Source: Nocardia brevicatena NBRC 12119
Lineage (GTDB): Bacteria > Actinomycetota > Actinomycetes > Mycobacteriales > Mycobacteriaceae
NCBI RefSeq assembly: GCF_000308495.1
Contig: NZ_BAFU01000086.1
Span: 186,001-250,000, forward strand
Length of the DNA: 64,000 nt
Reading direction: 5' to 3'
Part shown: in pieces, positions 50,761 to 58,820 of the stretch
Position numbering within the stretch: position 1 is the stretch's first letter
Layout: each line of letters starts with the position of its first letter
The notes under the pieces: model-generated
Database searches by the model: none
What the model saw: the letters and a program-made list of their open reading frames with translations, nothing else
Told to the model about the DNA's origin: nothing
Position numbers and translations under genes: made by a program

Positions 50761-52143
50761 CTACCCCCTACCCGGCGGTAGGCCCCGCGCCGCGGTGGCG
50801 CCGCAGAACTCCTCGATCCGCTCGTCCAGCGCCCGCGCCTCCGCGGCCCCGCGAAACGCCGGGGCACAGATCCGGCGCCGCAATCCGGTCAACCGCTCCT
50901 CCAACTGGGCGATACGTTTGTCCTCGTCGAGATCGAGCACCGGCCGCAACGCCTCGGCGGCGCCGTCGAGGCTGCCGTTGATCAGATGCGCGGCCGCCGA
51001 GTCGACCCGGGCCAGCGACTCGGCACCGTAAGAGCGCTGCCGGGACGGTCCGCTCGCATACAACTCGATCGTGCGCCGGGTGGCCTCCAGGGCCGGCTCG
51101 GCCATGCCCAGATGGATATAGGTGGCGCCCGCGTAATAGCCGGCCTTCGCCTCGGGGAAACCGAACACCCCGCCCACCCCGTCGTGCAGGCTGTCGACAC
51201 CCGACCGGTCGCGGGCCTCCTCAGCGGCCCGGATACAGCGTTCGGTGTCGGAGACGCTGCCGATCTTGGACCAGATACGGGCCTCGATACTGTGCAACCG
51301 CACGGCAGCGGTCGCCGAATCGGTGTACTGCTGTCCGCTCTGCGCCAACTGCAGCGCCCGGTGCGGCCGCTCCGACCAGTATTCGATGAGCGCGTGCATA
51401 CCCCGCGCCCAGGCGCGCAGGCCATTGTGCCCGCACAGTTCGGCATACGCCCAGGCGGCGCGGATCTGCTCACCGGCAGCGTCCAGGTAGCCCAGATCGG
51501 TACTCGCGTTGGCGAGCAAACCCGACAGCGTGCCCGCCAGCAGGTACAGATGGCTGGTGTCGGCCGGTCGCTGATGGCCCTCCAACAGCCGGTAGACCCG
51601 GCGGCGTACCCGCAGCATCTCCACCATCATCGGCATCGGCGGAATATGCACGTAGTCATTGGCGATACGGGTGACATCCGCATCGAGCTGCTCCAGCGTG
51701 GCGGCACCGACATTGGTGCTCTCGGCCTTCTCCGCGTGTTCGCTCGCCTCGTGGGCAGCCGCCATAATCAGATCCCTCTCCGAAATCGCTGCTGACGCAT
51801 CACCTCGCACCGCACCGGAATCGATGAGGGCCAAGAGTTCGGCGTCGCTGTAATAGCCACCGCGTAACCGGGACCGCGCCGCGGCGGCCGGTGAATCGAC
51901 AGCGGATACCGCCCGCGCGGCGGTCAGTTCCGCGAACCGCGCCTGCACGATCTCGTCGGACCGCGCCAGACAGGTATCGAGGGCGGCCTGGTTGACCGGA
52001 CGCGGATGAATCCCTTCCCCACCGGCCTCCCATTTGGACACCAGGCGTTCGTGCACACCCAGATGCGCGGCGAATTCGCGGATGCTCATCCGCTTGGCCT
52101 CGCGCAGCGCCCGAGCCTCCCTACCGGACCATTGGCCGACCAC
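50761..52143 (-). CDS. XRE-family regulator with C-terminal helical-repeat (TPR-like) region
   Basis: The helix-turn-helix is at the N-terminus (SGREARALREAKRMSIREFA, AHLGVHERLVSKWEAGG; about 5-45). The remaining ~400 residues are helical with TPR-like spacing (HLGMAEPALEATRRTIELYA and similar). This is the usual form of actinobacterial XRE-TPR regulators that sense a ligand or peptide and often control a neighbouring gene. The GTG at 52143 follows GAAGGGG; a longer frame begins upstream. It is divergent from the unknown small protein at 52371, a likely partner or target. Confidence 0.85.
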   Translation of the reverse strand: MVGQWSGREARALREAKRMSIREFAAHLGVHERLVSKWEAGGEGIHPRPVNQAALDTCLARSDEIVQARFAELTAARAVSAVDSPAAAARSRLRGGYYSDAELLALIDSGAVRGDASAAISERDLIMAAAHEASEHAEKAESTNVGAATLEQLDADVTRIANDYVHIPPMPMMVEMLRVRRRVYRLLEGHQRPADTSHLYLLAGTLSGLLANASTDLGYLDAAGEQIRAAWAYAELCGHNGLRAWARGMHALIEYWSERPHRALQLAQSGQQYTDSATAAVRLHSIEARIWSKIGSVSDTERCIRAAEEARDRSGVDSLHDGVGGVFGFPEAKAGYYAGATYIHLGMAEPALEATRRTIELYASGPSRQRSYGAESLARVDSAAAHLINGSLDGAAEALRPVLDLDEDKRIAQLEERLTGLRRRICAPAFRGAAEARALDERIEEFCGATAARGLPPGRG

Positions 52144-52370
52144 GTTGTCACCCCTTCGAACGATTTCCCCTCCAGAGTACGAGCGGTTTGTGAGATCAAC
52201 CACAAGCGGCGGCATCGCACCGCGGTCAGGCAGCGCAATGGCAGTAAAAGGCTGGCATACGGGCGATTCCGGCATACCGGCATTGCCCCCATCCTTGAGA
52301 CAGGAGCCGAAGACGCGGACGGTTCCGAACCGACCGCAACTCTGTACTCCAGCCAGGCAAGGGGTTTCAC

Positions 52371-52820
52371 GTGAACGTGGAAAAGCTCAGGACGGTCGAC
52401 GATTGGGCCGCCTACTACCGTCACGAATTCGGACTGCCCGTCACCGAACGCGCGGGATTCGTCATGCTGCCCGTCACCGACCGCGTATGCGTCGTCCATC
52501 TACCCACGACACACGCGGAAAAGACGCGCTCCCTACTGGATTCACAGGGCACCCGAGTGCCCTTGCTGGCCAGGAAGGTTCGCTGGAGTTTCCTTGCCCG
52601 CCCGGACCGCAGGCCGAACCCGGATGTAGTGCAGATGCTCGACCGGATCGGTATCTGCATCCCCGGGGTGGGCAGCGCGGTGATGCTGCCGACCGGGCTC
52701 GGACGCTGGAACAGGGAAGGATGCCACTGGGTCGTACCACCCGACCGTGACGAACTGCTGCCACCGCTGTCCGCAGTGGTCAACGCGGCACTCATGGTCG
52801 GCGGCACGGACACGGCCTGA
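52371..52820 (+). CDS. Small conserved-looking protein of unknown function
   Basis: 149 residues without signal peptide or membrane helix: an N-terminal part KLRTVDDWAAYYRHEFGLPV, a middle beta-rich part and GVGSAVMLPTGLGRWNREGC followed by HWVVPP. The VMLPTG...W pattern faintly recalls bifunctional primase/polymerase N-terminal domains, but the catalytic motifs are not seen, so no function is claimed. The GTG start is taken because the family-like start MNVEKL follows it. Its divergent neighbour is an XRE-TPR regulator 227 bp away. Such pairs are frequent in Nocardia and Streptomyces. Confidence 0.7.
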   Translation: MNVEKLRTVDDWAAYYRHEFGLPVTERAGFVMLPVTDRVCVVHLPTTHAEKTRSLLDSQGTRVPLLARKVRWSFLARPDRRPNPDVVQMLDRIGICIPGVGSAVMLPTGLGRWNREGCHWVVPPDRDELLPPLSAVVNAALMVGGTDTA

Positions 52821-52921
52821 GCGGGTCAGCGGCCGGAGGCGGTAGCGCAGCGTAACCACGTAGGCCGCCCCGCCCAGGCATATCGAACACAGCCTGAGCG
52901 GGGTCGGGCGTGGTCCGGCCG

Positions 52922-53494
52922 CTACCCGGGCAACGGAAAATTCAGGTATGCCCGGGAAGGGGTCGGGCCACGTTGCCCCTGGTATTTCGAGCCGGCCACC
53001 GAACTCCCGTACGGATGTTGCGCCGGGCTCGTCAGCCGGAACAGACACAGCTGACCGATCTTCATCCCCGGCCACAAAGTGATCGGCAGATTCGCGACAT
53101 TGGACAGCTCGAGCGTGATGTGCCCGCTGAACCCCGGGTCGATGAACCCTGCCGTGGAATGCGTGAGCAGCCCCAGCCTGCCGAGACTGGACTTACCCTC
53201 CAACCGTCCCGCCAGGTCATCGGGCAGAGTGCACACCTCCAGCGTGGACCCGAGCACGAACTCGCCCGGATGTAGCACGAACGGCTCACCGTCCGCCGGC
53301 TCCACCGGACTGGTCAGCTCGTCCTGACGCTGGGCCGGATCGATATGGGTGTAGCGGGTGTTGTTGAAGACCCGGAACATCCGATCCAGCCGCACATCGA
53401 TACTGGACGGCTGCACCAGATTGTCCGCGAACGGATCGAGTGCGAGACGCCCCGCGGCGATCTCCGCCCGGATATCACGATCGGAAAGCAGCAC
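52922..53494 (-). CDS. dcd: dCTP deaminase (bifunctional type likely)
   Basis: Homotrimeric enzyme of dUMP supply. Family marks: [20 protein letters not shown] at the start, [49 protein letters not shown] and the C-terminal [12 protein letters not shown]. The length of 190 residues equals M. tuberculosis Dcd (Rv0321), which deaminates dCTP and also hydrolyses dUTP, so the same is likely here. The GTG at 53494 begins the conserved LLSDRDIR; the frame upstream overlaps the VOC gene's promoter. Convergent with the unknown gene at 52371. Confidence 0.95.
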   Translation of the reverse strand: MLLSDRDIRAEIAAGRLALDPFADNLVQPSSIDVRLDRMFRVFNNTRYTHIDPAQRQDELTSPVEPADGEPFVLHPGEFVLGSTLEVCTLPDDLAGRLEGKSSLGRLGLLTHSTAGFIDPGFSGHITLELSNVANLPITLWPGMKIGQLCLFRLTSPAQHPYGSSVAGSKYQGQRGPTPSRAYLNFPLPG

Positions 53495-53580
53495 GTGGAC
53501 GAGCGTAGCGCCCGCTCGTCCCGGCCCCGCAGCCGCGCTCGGCGCCCTCTCCTGTCGTACCCGCCGGGCACACTGCGCCC

Positions 53581-53955
53581 ATGTCCGATACGAGCGCACA
53601 CGTCCACCACGGCATCGATTACATAGAACTCACCGTCACCGACCTCGAGGCGGCCAAACGCTTCTACTCCGCCGCCTTCGGCTGGCAGTTCAACGACTAT
53701 GGATCCGCCTACTCCGGTATCCGTCGTTTCGACGGTTCGGAGGGGGAGGCGGGTGGCCTGGCTCCAGGCACCGAGGTCCATACCGGTGGGCCGAGGGTAC
53801 TGCTGTACTCGGACGACCTGGAAGCCTCGGTGACCGCGGTGCGGAACGCGGGCGGAACGGTGACGGAAGGCCCCTTCGAATTCCCCGGCGGACGCCGCTT
53901 CCATTTCACCGACCCCAGCGGGAACGAACTGGGCGTCTGGACGGAAGCCTCATAA
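53581..53955 (+). CDS. Glyoxalase/bleomycin-resistance (VOC) family protein
   Basis: A single VOC domain pair in 124 residues: [40 protein letters not shown], and at the end [20 protein letters not shown]. Metal-ligand positions are H9-type His at the start and the Glu in NELGVW, as in the superfamily. The substrate is unknown. It is divergent from dcd with 86 bp between and ends before a strong hairpin. Confidence 0.88.
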   Translation: MSDTSAHVHHGIDYIELTVTDLEAAKRFYSAAFGWQFNDYGSAYSGIRRFDGSEGEAGGLAPGTEVHTGGPRVLLYSDDLEASVTAVRNAGGTVTEGPFEFPGGRRFHFTDPSGNELGVWTEAS

Positions 53956-54016
53956 CCCGGGCACACCGCTCGACCGCGGGAGCGTACCTCTGAGACTCAC
54001 CACCCATGCCGGTAAC

Positions 54017-54053
54017 GGAAGTGAGGGCAGGCCACCGGCCCGCCCTCACTTCC
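54017..54053. terminator. Bidirectional terminator
   Basis: A 12-bp perfect stem (GGAAGTGAGGGC and its complement) with a 13-base loop, between the convergent VOC and RibD/DHFR-like genes. Confidence 0.88.
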
Positions 54054-54067
54054 CCTCGAGGCACGGT

Positions 54068-54610
54068 CTAACCGAGGCGATAGGTCAACTGGGCGAACTG
54101 GCCGAACCGGCCGACATCGACAAGCCTCATCCGCGCCGACAGGATCCGACGCGGCAGCAGTGGCGCACCACTGCCCAAAGTTACCGGTGCGACGCTCGCG
54201 ATGACCTCGTCGAGCAGTCCCGCGTCGGCGAACTGCCCGGCCAGGCCACCCCCGCCGACGACCCAGATGTTCCGTGCATCCGCCACCTCCGCCATCTGCT
54301 TGTGCACCGGCTCGACGTCACCGGACACGAAACGCAGGTTCGCGCCCGGGATCGGGGACAGCTCACGATGGGTGAACACCCAGCACGGGAGGTCGCCGTA
54401 GCTCTTCTTCCAGTCCTCCGGTGACTGGTTCGCGACGATCCACTCGTATGTGGTCGCTCCCATACACATGGCGCCGACTTCACTCAGGAACCGGGAGATA
54501 TCCGACTCGGCGCCGCCGTCATCGGCGATTTCGAGCAACCAGTCGAGCGAGTTGTCCGGGTCGGCGATGTATCCGTCGAGGCTGGTCGCGGTGTAGTACT
54601 GAGTTCTCAT
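54068..54610 (-). CDS. Dihydrofolate-reductase-fold protein (RibD C-terminal domain family)
   Basis: A stand-alone RibD_C/DHFR-like domain of 180 residues: TATSLDGYIADPDNSLDWLL at the start, MCMGATTYEWI, IWVVGGGGLAGQFADAGLLD and LGSGAPLLPRR. These proteins bind NADPH in a DHFR fold and reduce unknown substrates; some can replace DHFR in resistance. The NADPH loop GGGGLAG is intact. The gene is followed by a bidirectional terminator and lies directly before tRNA-Gly on the other strand. Confidence 0.87.
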   Translation of the reverse strand: MRTQYYTATSLDGYIADPDNSLDWLLEIADDGGAESDISRFLSEVGAMCMGATTYEWIVANQSPEDWKKSYGDLPCWVFTHRELSPIPGANLRFVSGDVEPVHKQMAEVADARNIWVVGGGGLAGQFADAGLLDEVIASVAPVTLGSGAPLLPRRILSARMRLVDVGRFGQFAQLTYRLG

Positions 54611-54754
54611 GTCACCACCGTGTCAGCCGACCGTGACATCCTTTGTCAGGTTTACTCGGTCCACGCAAGCAATGCGACGCTCCTCGACGAACCGACGGGT
54701 TTCGCACCTGGATGCCTACTCTGCTATGCTCCCCCACGCCCCTATATGGGCGCT

Positions 54755-54828
54755 GCCGATGTAGTTCAATGGTAGAACATCAGCTTCCCAAGCTGAGAGC
54801 GCGGGTTCGATTCCCGTCATCGGCTCCA
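54755..54828 (+). tRNA. tRNA-Gly (anticodon CCC)
   Basis: The sequence folds as a full cloverleaf. The acceptor stem is GCCGATG with CATCGGC, the D arm GTTC/GAAC, the anticodon stem TCAGC/GCTGA with loop TTCCCAA (anticodon CCC), and the T arm contains GGTTCGATTCCC. The discriminator T is followed by an encoded CCA. A TATGCT -10-like box lies about 25 bp upstream (54725-54730). It is the left border of the island described elsewhere. Confidence 0.95.
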
Positions 54829-54888
54829 CATCAAACCGCCCATCACCAGCACGAGCCAACGATCGGGCAGCCGCCCAAGATCAGCGCT

Positions 54889-54908
54889 GTAGCCAATATT
54901 GTAGCCAA
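54889..54908. repeat. Short direct repeat TGTAGCCAA x2 after tRNA-Gly
   Basis: TGTAGCCAA occurs at 54889-54897 and again at 54900-54908. Such arrays downstream of tRNA genes are often arm-type sites of tyrosine integrases or the end of a former integrase-gene region. No integrase is present. Confidence 0.4.
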
Positions 54909-54921
54909 CGGATTCCCGTTG

Positions 54922-55321
54922 TTGAGGCTTCAGAAGTTCGCTACCACAGCGCTACTCGCCATCGCCGCCACCACCATCGCCTCCGGCACCGCAGCGACTG
55001 AACTCACTCCCGAGATCCCCCAGTCGGTCTCCGGCGTCCATGACGGCGACGGCTACACCGTCTCGTGGCCGGGCTGGACCGAGGGACAACAGATGAATTC
55101 CTCTTGTAGGCCACCGGGGTCAACAGGCAGTTCCAGGACGAGATCGTTCAGGCCGCCGGCGAGATGTGCGTCATCCTCCGCAACGATCCGACGTGGACGG
55201 GGAAGGGCCGCTTTTCCGTCATCTCGTCGAGGCGGGGCACTTCGAGGGCTACCAGGAAGGGCGAGCGCTGCGGCTCATGGTCGACGTGACCTGCCCGGAC
55301 ATGCAGTGGATCCTCAGATGA
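54922..55321 (+). pseudogene. Frameshifted gene for a small secreted protein
   Basis: A TTG-started frame encodes a signal peptide (LRLQKFATTALLAIAATTIA, ending SGTAA) and a head domain ELTPEIPQSVSGVHDGDGYT. The coding reading then shifts twice: first to a frame reading FQDEIVQAAGEMCVILRNDP (about 55131-55230), then to one reading HLVEAGHFEGYQEGRALRLM and ending TCPDMQWILR with TGA at 55319-55321. Each piece is coding-like but no single frame holds them. The layout (signal peptide, one early Cys and one late Cys) resembles small secreted mycolata proteins. Sequencing error cannot be ruled out. Confidence 0.5.
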
Positions 55322-55509
55322 TTGGACCGCTCGAAACCGTCACGGCCCCCACCAGGGCCGAGGCCATGATCCAGGTGGGGCTCGAATGTGCGGGCTGCAC
55401 CTTTGACGAACTGGCCGCCCAAGCTCGGTCCGGCCGGTTCGAATCCCTACACGCCCGGATGGCGTGGGTGGCGATCGGGATGTACGACGACAAGACCACG
55501 ACACGCTGA
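55318..55509 (+). CDS. Small hypothetical protein (63 aa)
   Basis: The ATG overlaps the stop of the preceding frameshifted gene as ATGA. The product is acidic to neutral and helical: RAEAMIQVGLECAGCTFDEL, SLHARMAWVAIGMYDD. I recognise no family. A CxxC in GLECAGCTF is the only notable motif. The overlapping start suggests it was once translated from the same mRNA as the secreted-protein gene. Confidence 0.5.
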   Translation: MIGPLETVTAPTRAEAMIQVGLECAGCTFDELAAQARSGRFESLHARMAWVAIGMYDDKTTTR

Positions 55510-55687
55510 GACGTAGGTAACAGTCCCAGACTACGGACGTATAGCAGCCGTTGAGCCGGAATACGCGCTCGGCGGCCGCTTTTCGCAGCCTGCCTACCGC
55601 CACGCAGCACCAGAGGGGAAGTGTTTTGCCCGGAAGACCTATTACAGATTCGGCACGAACCGACACGAACGGGGGCGGTTCGGCCTA

Positions 55688-55702
55688 CACTCTAATCGAG
55701 TG
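55688..55702. promoter_or_regulatory. Operator-like palindrome and -10 of the toxin-antitoxin operon
   Basis: CACTC-TAATC-GAGTG is an inverted repeat ending 10 bp before the toxin ATG. TACACT (about 55686-55691) overlaps it and can serve as -10. Placement fits autoregulation by the antitoxin. Confidence 0.5.
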
Positions 55703-55712
55703 GAGTTAAGTT

Positions 55713-56087
55713 ATGACTTCATTCAGCTTGGAGGTTATCTATGCAGGGCCAGCGCTGACGTTGTACGGAGCCGTGGTCAAGGGTGAATGTCCGGCGGTGA
55801 CCTGGCTACAGGGCTTGGATACCAAAGCTAACGTTCAGTTCAGGGCGCGGATCGATCAACTGACCACCGTGGGTTATCTGCGCATTTCGGACCAGTTCAA
55901 CGACCTTCAGTGCCCGGGGCGGCCTCCGGTTTACGAGATCAAGGTGAACAGTGGTTACCGAATGTATGTGGCGAGAAGCGAGCGAGACTGGGTCGCCACG
56001 CATGGAACGAAGAAGCCCGCGAAGCGGAAGGTATGCATCGAAGCCGAGCGAGCACGGGGAATCTGGGAGGAGACTCGAGAAGGATGA
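55713..56087 (+). CDS. HigB/RelE-like toxin of a type II toxin-antitoxin pair
   Basis: 124 residues with the RelE/HigB (phage-derived Gp49) pattern: FRARIDQLTTVGYLRISDQF, CPGRPPVYEIKVNSGYRMYV and KKPAKRKVCIEAERARG. Toxins of this group cleave mRNA on the ribosome. The basic C-terminal half carries several Lys/Arg, as expected for RNA contact. The GC content is lower than that of the neighbours, suggesting transfer. The stop overlaps the antitoxin ATG (ATGA). Toxin first is the HigBA order. GGAG lies 7 bases before the ATG. Confidence 0.82.
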   Translation: MTSFSLEVIYAGPALTLYGAVVKGECPAVTWLQGLDTKANVQFRARIDQLTTVGYLRISDQFNDLQCPGRPPVYEIKVNSGYRMYVARSERDWVATHGTKKPAKRKVCIEAERARGIWEETREG

Positions 56088-56764
56088 CAACCTGGATCCG
56101 GCACACACCCGAGGCTGAAGCCCTCTTTTCCGAGGAGAGGCTTGTGCTATCCGCCACGGAGCTGGTGCACGAGGCCATCGCAGAGTCCGGTCTGAGCAAG
56201 AAAGACCTGGCCAAATTGATCGGGGTGCGGCCCTCCGAGATCAGCCAAAGGCTGAGCGGACATCGCAACCTCACCTTGCGCAGCCTCGCCCGCATGATGC
56301 ATGCACTGGGGTATGAGCTGAGCTTCGAGATGAGGCGGAGAAGCTCAGCCGATCGGGAGCGCGCCAACTACGAGACAATGATCGGCCGGCGCGTGAGCAG
56401 AGAAGTAGCCGAGGACAAGCCACCGACCGAGACCGTTCGCAACTACTTCGTCGTCCTGACCTTCAAGGCGTACCCGTTGGATGAACTCGAGAAAGCGACG
56501 GACGCACTACAGGAGGCGCTGATGACCGTTGCCGGCATTAGCGACCCCGATGTCACTGTTTCCCTCGAGACCGGCCGCGTCGATGTCGCCATGTACGTTG
56601 AAGCCGGCACCAAGTTCGAGGCGATCAGCCGCGCAGAAAACGCACTCGCCGAGGCGATCCACCGTAGCGGCGCACTCCAAGACTGGGAGGAACGCGCCGA
56701 GGAGGACCTACGGGAAGACAGATACCGCGCAGAGGTTCAGCCGGCAGATCTGCTGACCGTATAA
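56084..56764 (+). CDS. XRE-type antitoxin (HigA-like) with long C-terminal extension
   Basis: The helix-turn-helix spans about 35-85 (LSKKDLAKLIGVRPSEISQR, LSGHRNLTLRSLARMMHALG). At 226 residues it is about twice the usual HigA length. After residue 100 comes an extra domain with NYFVVLTFKAYPLDELEKAT and DVTVSLETGRVDVAMYVEAG, an alpha/beta pattern I do not recognise. It overlaps the toxin stop by four bases. The extra domain could be a sensor that controls release of the toxin or another function altogether. A terminator follows after 7 bp. Confidence 0.8.
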   Translation: MTTWIRHTPEAEALFSEERLVLSATELVHEAIAESGLSKKDLAKLIGVRPSEISQRLSGHRNLTLRSLARMMHALGYELSFEMRRRSSADRERANYETMIGRRVSREVAEDKPPTETVRNYFVVLTFKAYPLDELEKATDALQEALMTVAGISDPDVTVSLETGRVDVAMYVEAGTKFEAISRAENALAEAIHRSGALQDWEERAEEDLREDRYRAEVQPADLLTV

Positions 56765-56771
56765 CTTCGAG

Positions 56772-56795
56772 GAAGGCGCCCACTGTGGCGCCTTC
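56772..56795 (+). terminator. Terminator of the toxin-antitoxin operon
   Basis: A 9-bp perfect stem GAAGGCGCC/GGCGCCTTC with a 6-base loop, followed by TCTTCGTTT. It is 8 bp after the antitoxin stop. Confidence 0.85.
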
Positions 56796-56886
56796 TCTTC
56801 GTTTCACCCCCGAACGCACAACGACCCCGTCCGAAGGCGGGGCCGAAGGCTAACCAGAGCTGGTCGAGCAACCTACCCGGAGGGTA

Positions 56887-58077
56887 TCAGCGCACCCCGA
56901 CACGTTCCGCGAACGCGCGCAGACTGCTCTGCCGGTCCTTCTCCAACAACTCCCCCACCACCTGCTTCAACAGGGTCTGATACCGCACCCACTCCGGGCC
57001 CCCGACCCGCTCTGCGGTGAGCAGCATGTCCAGCGCCCGCTGATGCTGACCGGTGCGGGTCAACGCGGCGGCCTGGTCCAACAAATGCCGGGCCTGACTC
57101 ACCTGGGTGAGGCCGGCACCTCGGTTCGGCATCCCCTTCGCCGCCTTCAACGCCTTCGAATACCGCTCGCTCGAGACATTGATGTCGACGGTCTGCATCA
57201 CCACCTGCGACGGGCCGAAGTTGCATTCGTAGTCCCTGGTGTCCACACCGATCCGGCCGGCCACCTCTCCCGCGACGCTGGCCAAGTCCAGGGCTTCGGG
57301 AGTGTTCTGGTCCCGCCCTGCGGCCGTCGCGCCCTGCAGCACCAGCGACCCGTACACCGCCAACTCTGCGTTGGATGCGTCTCCGGTCGGCTCGACACCG
57401 GCCGCGGCCTTCAACGCCACCTTGTGCGACTCCTCATAGCGGCCCTGCACCAGGAGCTGCCACGCCACCGACCCGCGCAGGGTAGCGGCCAGGAGGGGAT
57501 CGTTACCGCGTTCGGCCGCCGACAGCGCCGACCGGATCGCCGTGAACGCCGGGTCGGCCTGCCCCAGATGCACGAGCGTGCACCCGGTCACCCAGTACAT
57601 GCGCGCCAGGAGTTCATGGGCCGGCGCCACGGTCTCGGCCTGGGCGGCGTGTGCGGTCGCCCGCAGCTGTGAGATACCCGGCGGGAGGATGGAGGTGAGC
57701 ACCTCGTACCGGCCGCCCCAGTAGGCGCCCCACGCATAATCCACTGCCCGCTGGGCTTCCCGCAGCGAGACAGGTGGTTCGTCGGAGTCGAGCCCGATGA
57801 GGTCGTCGACATTGGTGAGGGCGCGGCGGATCGCCACGACACCGGCGTCCGGATCCTCGGAGGGGATGCCGTACCGTTTCCCGACCAGGTCGGCAATGTC
57901 GATGTCCAGTGCGCGGGCGATCTTCTGGAGGCTGGCGATGCTCGCCCCTGTCCGGACTTCCTGTTCGAGTTTCTTGATGAGGTCCAGGCTGACTCCGGCC
58001 TGTTCGGCGAGCTGCTTCTGCGTCAGTCTCTTGCCCCGGTAGCGGCGGATCCGCTGGCCGAGGGTGTCGTGTTCCAT
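56887..58077 (-). CDS. XRE-family regulator with TPR-like C-terminus
   Basis: N-terminal helix-turn-helix at about 8-62: LGQRIRRYRGKRLTQKQLAE, QAGVSLDLIKKLEQ, ASLQKIARALDIDIADL. The rest (about 80-396) is made of helices with TPR-like spacing. It resembles the regulators that sit beside actinobacterial mobile-element genes. It is divergent from the micro-operon starting at 58284, with palindromes between, so repression of that operon and of itself is likely. It is a different paralogue from the XRE-TPR protein at 50761. Confidence 0.87.
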   Translation of the reverse strand: MEHDTLGQRIRRYRGKRLTQKQLAEQAGVSLDLIKKLEQEVRTGASIASLQKIARALDIDIADLVGKRYGIPSEDPDAGVVAIRRALTNVDDLIGLDSDEPPVSLREAQRAVDYAWGAYWGGRYEVLTSILPPGISQLRATAHAAQAETVAPAHELLARMYWVTGCTLVHLGQADPAFTAIRSALSAAERGNDPLLAATLRGSVAWQLLVQGRYEESHKVALKAAAGVEPTGDASNAELAVYGSLVLQGATAAGRDQNTPEALDLASVAGEVAGRIGVDTRDYECNFGPSQVVMQTVDINVSSERYSKALKAAKGMPNRGAGLTQVSQARHLLDQAAALTRTGQHQRALDMLLTAERVGGPEWVRYQTLLKQVVGELLEKDRQSSLRAFAERVGVR

Positions 58078-58134
58078 GGTTGACCTTCCGGTGAGCCCCT
58101 TCTATGGCGAGGGTACCGAGAAATTCCCGAAAAA

Positions 58135-58180
58135 GGGGGACAGGACGTCCCCCCTTGACCAATGTAACCCGGTTTACCTT
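58135..58180. promoter_or_regulatory. Palindromes between XRE-TPR regulator and micro-operon
   Basis: GGGGGAC-AGGAC-GTCCCCC is a 7-bp inverted repeat (58135-58153). Beside it lies TTGACC, a possible -35 for the rightward genes, and then GTAACCCGGTTTAC, an imperfect palindrome. Both are candidate operators for the divergent XRE protein. Confidence 0.45.
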
Positions 58181-58283
58181 TCCTCTACCACCCCTAGCGC
58201 CGGTCCCGGACCCCCGACCCTTTCCGGCGCGGGGGTGGTTCGCCACCACACAACACCACAACAACACGACACCGAGGTCTCCG

Positions 58284-58507
58284 ATGACAGAGATCAGCAT
58301 CGACCCCACCGCCGAGGCGCGGTCGGGAATGTGGGCGCCGAACTGCCCCATGAAGCACCAGACGAACCGTTCACCAGGTACGAGGCCTACGCAGCCATGC
58401 AGGCGCATATGGACTGCGACACCTTGTCCTGCGCCCGTAAACGCGCCGCCTGGCAGACCCTTATCGACGCCGGCGAGCTCGTCCCGGACAACGGGAGAAG
58501 GTCATGA
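58284..58507 (+). CDS. First gene of micro-operon, apparently frameshifted
   Basis: An ATG at 58284 with GAGGT 7 bases upstream starts a product MTEISIDPTAEARSGMW. From about 58350 a different frame reads DEPFTRYEAYAAMQAHMDCD and SCARKRAAWQTLIDAGELVP to the TGA at 58505, with a Cys pair. Joining them needs a -1 shift near the CCCC at about 58346. Either the gene is broken, the base count is in error, or a shift is programmed. If not joined, the second part can start at GTG 58331. The Cys-rich second part recalls small proteins of actinobacterial integrative elements. Confidence 0.45.
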
Positions 58508-58674
58508 CCCCCATAGCCCCGGTTGAGCTGATCAACCGGTGGCGCATGGAGAAGTGCGACGACCGCGTCCCCTCGGTGAGCATTGAGCCCGCCCGGTTCG
58601 CGCTGTCCTTCCACGCCGGACATGGCTGCCGGCGCTTCCTTGATGGGCTTACCTACTCCTCGGCGGTGGTGTGA
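58504..58674 (+). CDS. Tiny hypothetical protein (56 aa), micro-operon
   Basis: The ATG overlaps the stop before it (ATGA) and the product is TPIAPVELINRWRMEKCDDR followed by a basic/hydrophobic tail ending LTYSSAVV. The stop overlaps the next ATG (TGATG). No family is recognised. The continuous overlaps argue that it is translated. Confidence 0.45.
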   Translation: MTPIAPVELINRWRMEKCDDRVPSVSIEPARFALSFHAGHGCRRFLDGLTYSSAVV

Positions 58675-58820
58675 TGACGCTGCCCCGACGGACTGCACTG
58701 CCCTCGGACGAAAAGGGGCGGACATCGTTTCTGCACTGCGTACCCCACTCGATCATCCTCACCCGGATCGTCGAACACCTGCGGGCGCAGCTGCACGCCC
58801 CCGAACGGGAGGCGCTGTGA
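58674..58820 (+). CDS. Tiny hypothetical protein (48 aa), micro-operon
   Basis: Starts in TGATG and ends in GTGA, overlapping both neighbours. The product ends IILTRIVEHLRAQLHAPERE, an amphipathic helix with His and Glu. No family recognised. Confidence 0.45.
   Translation: MTLPRRTALPSDEKGRTSFLHCVPHSIILTRIVEHLRAQLHAPEREAL

Noticed and set aside
52371-52820. Calling the small protein a primase/polymerase
   Set aside because: The similarity is limited to a short VMLPTG-like stretch and the catalytic acidic residues of that family are not visible.
54829-56800. A complete integrative element with integrase and second attachment site
   Set aside because: No integrase, recombinase or relaxase gene is seen and I could not find a copy of the tRNA 3' end. 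The region is described only as a degenerate island.
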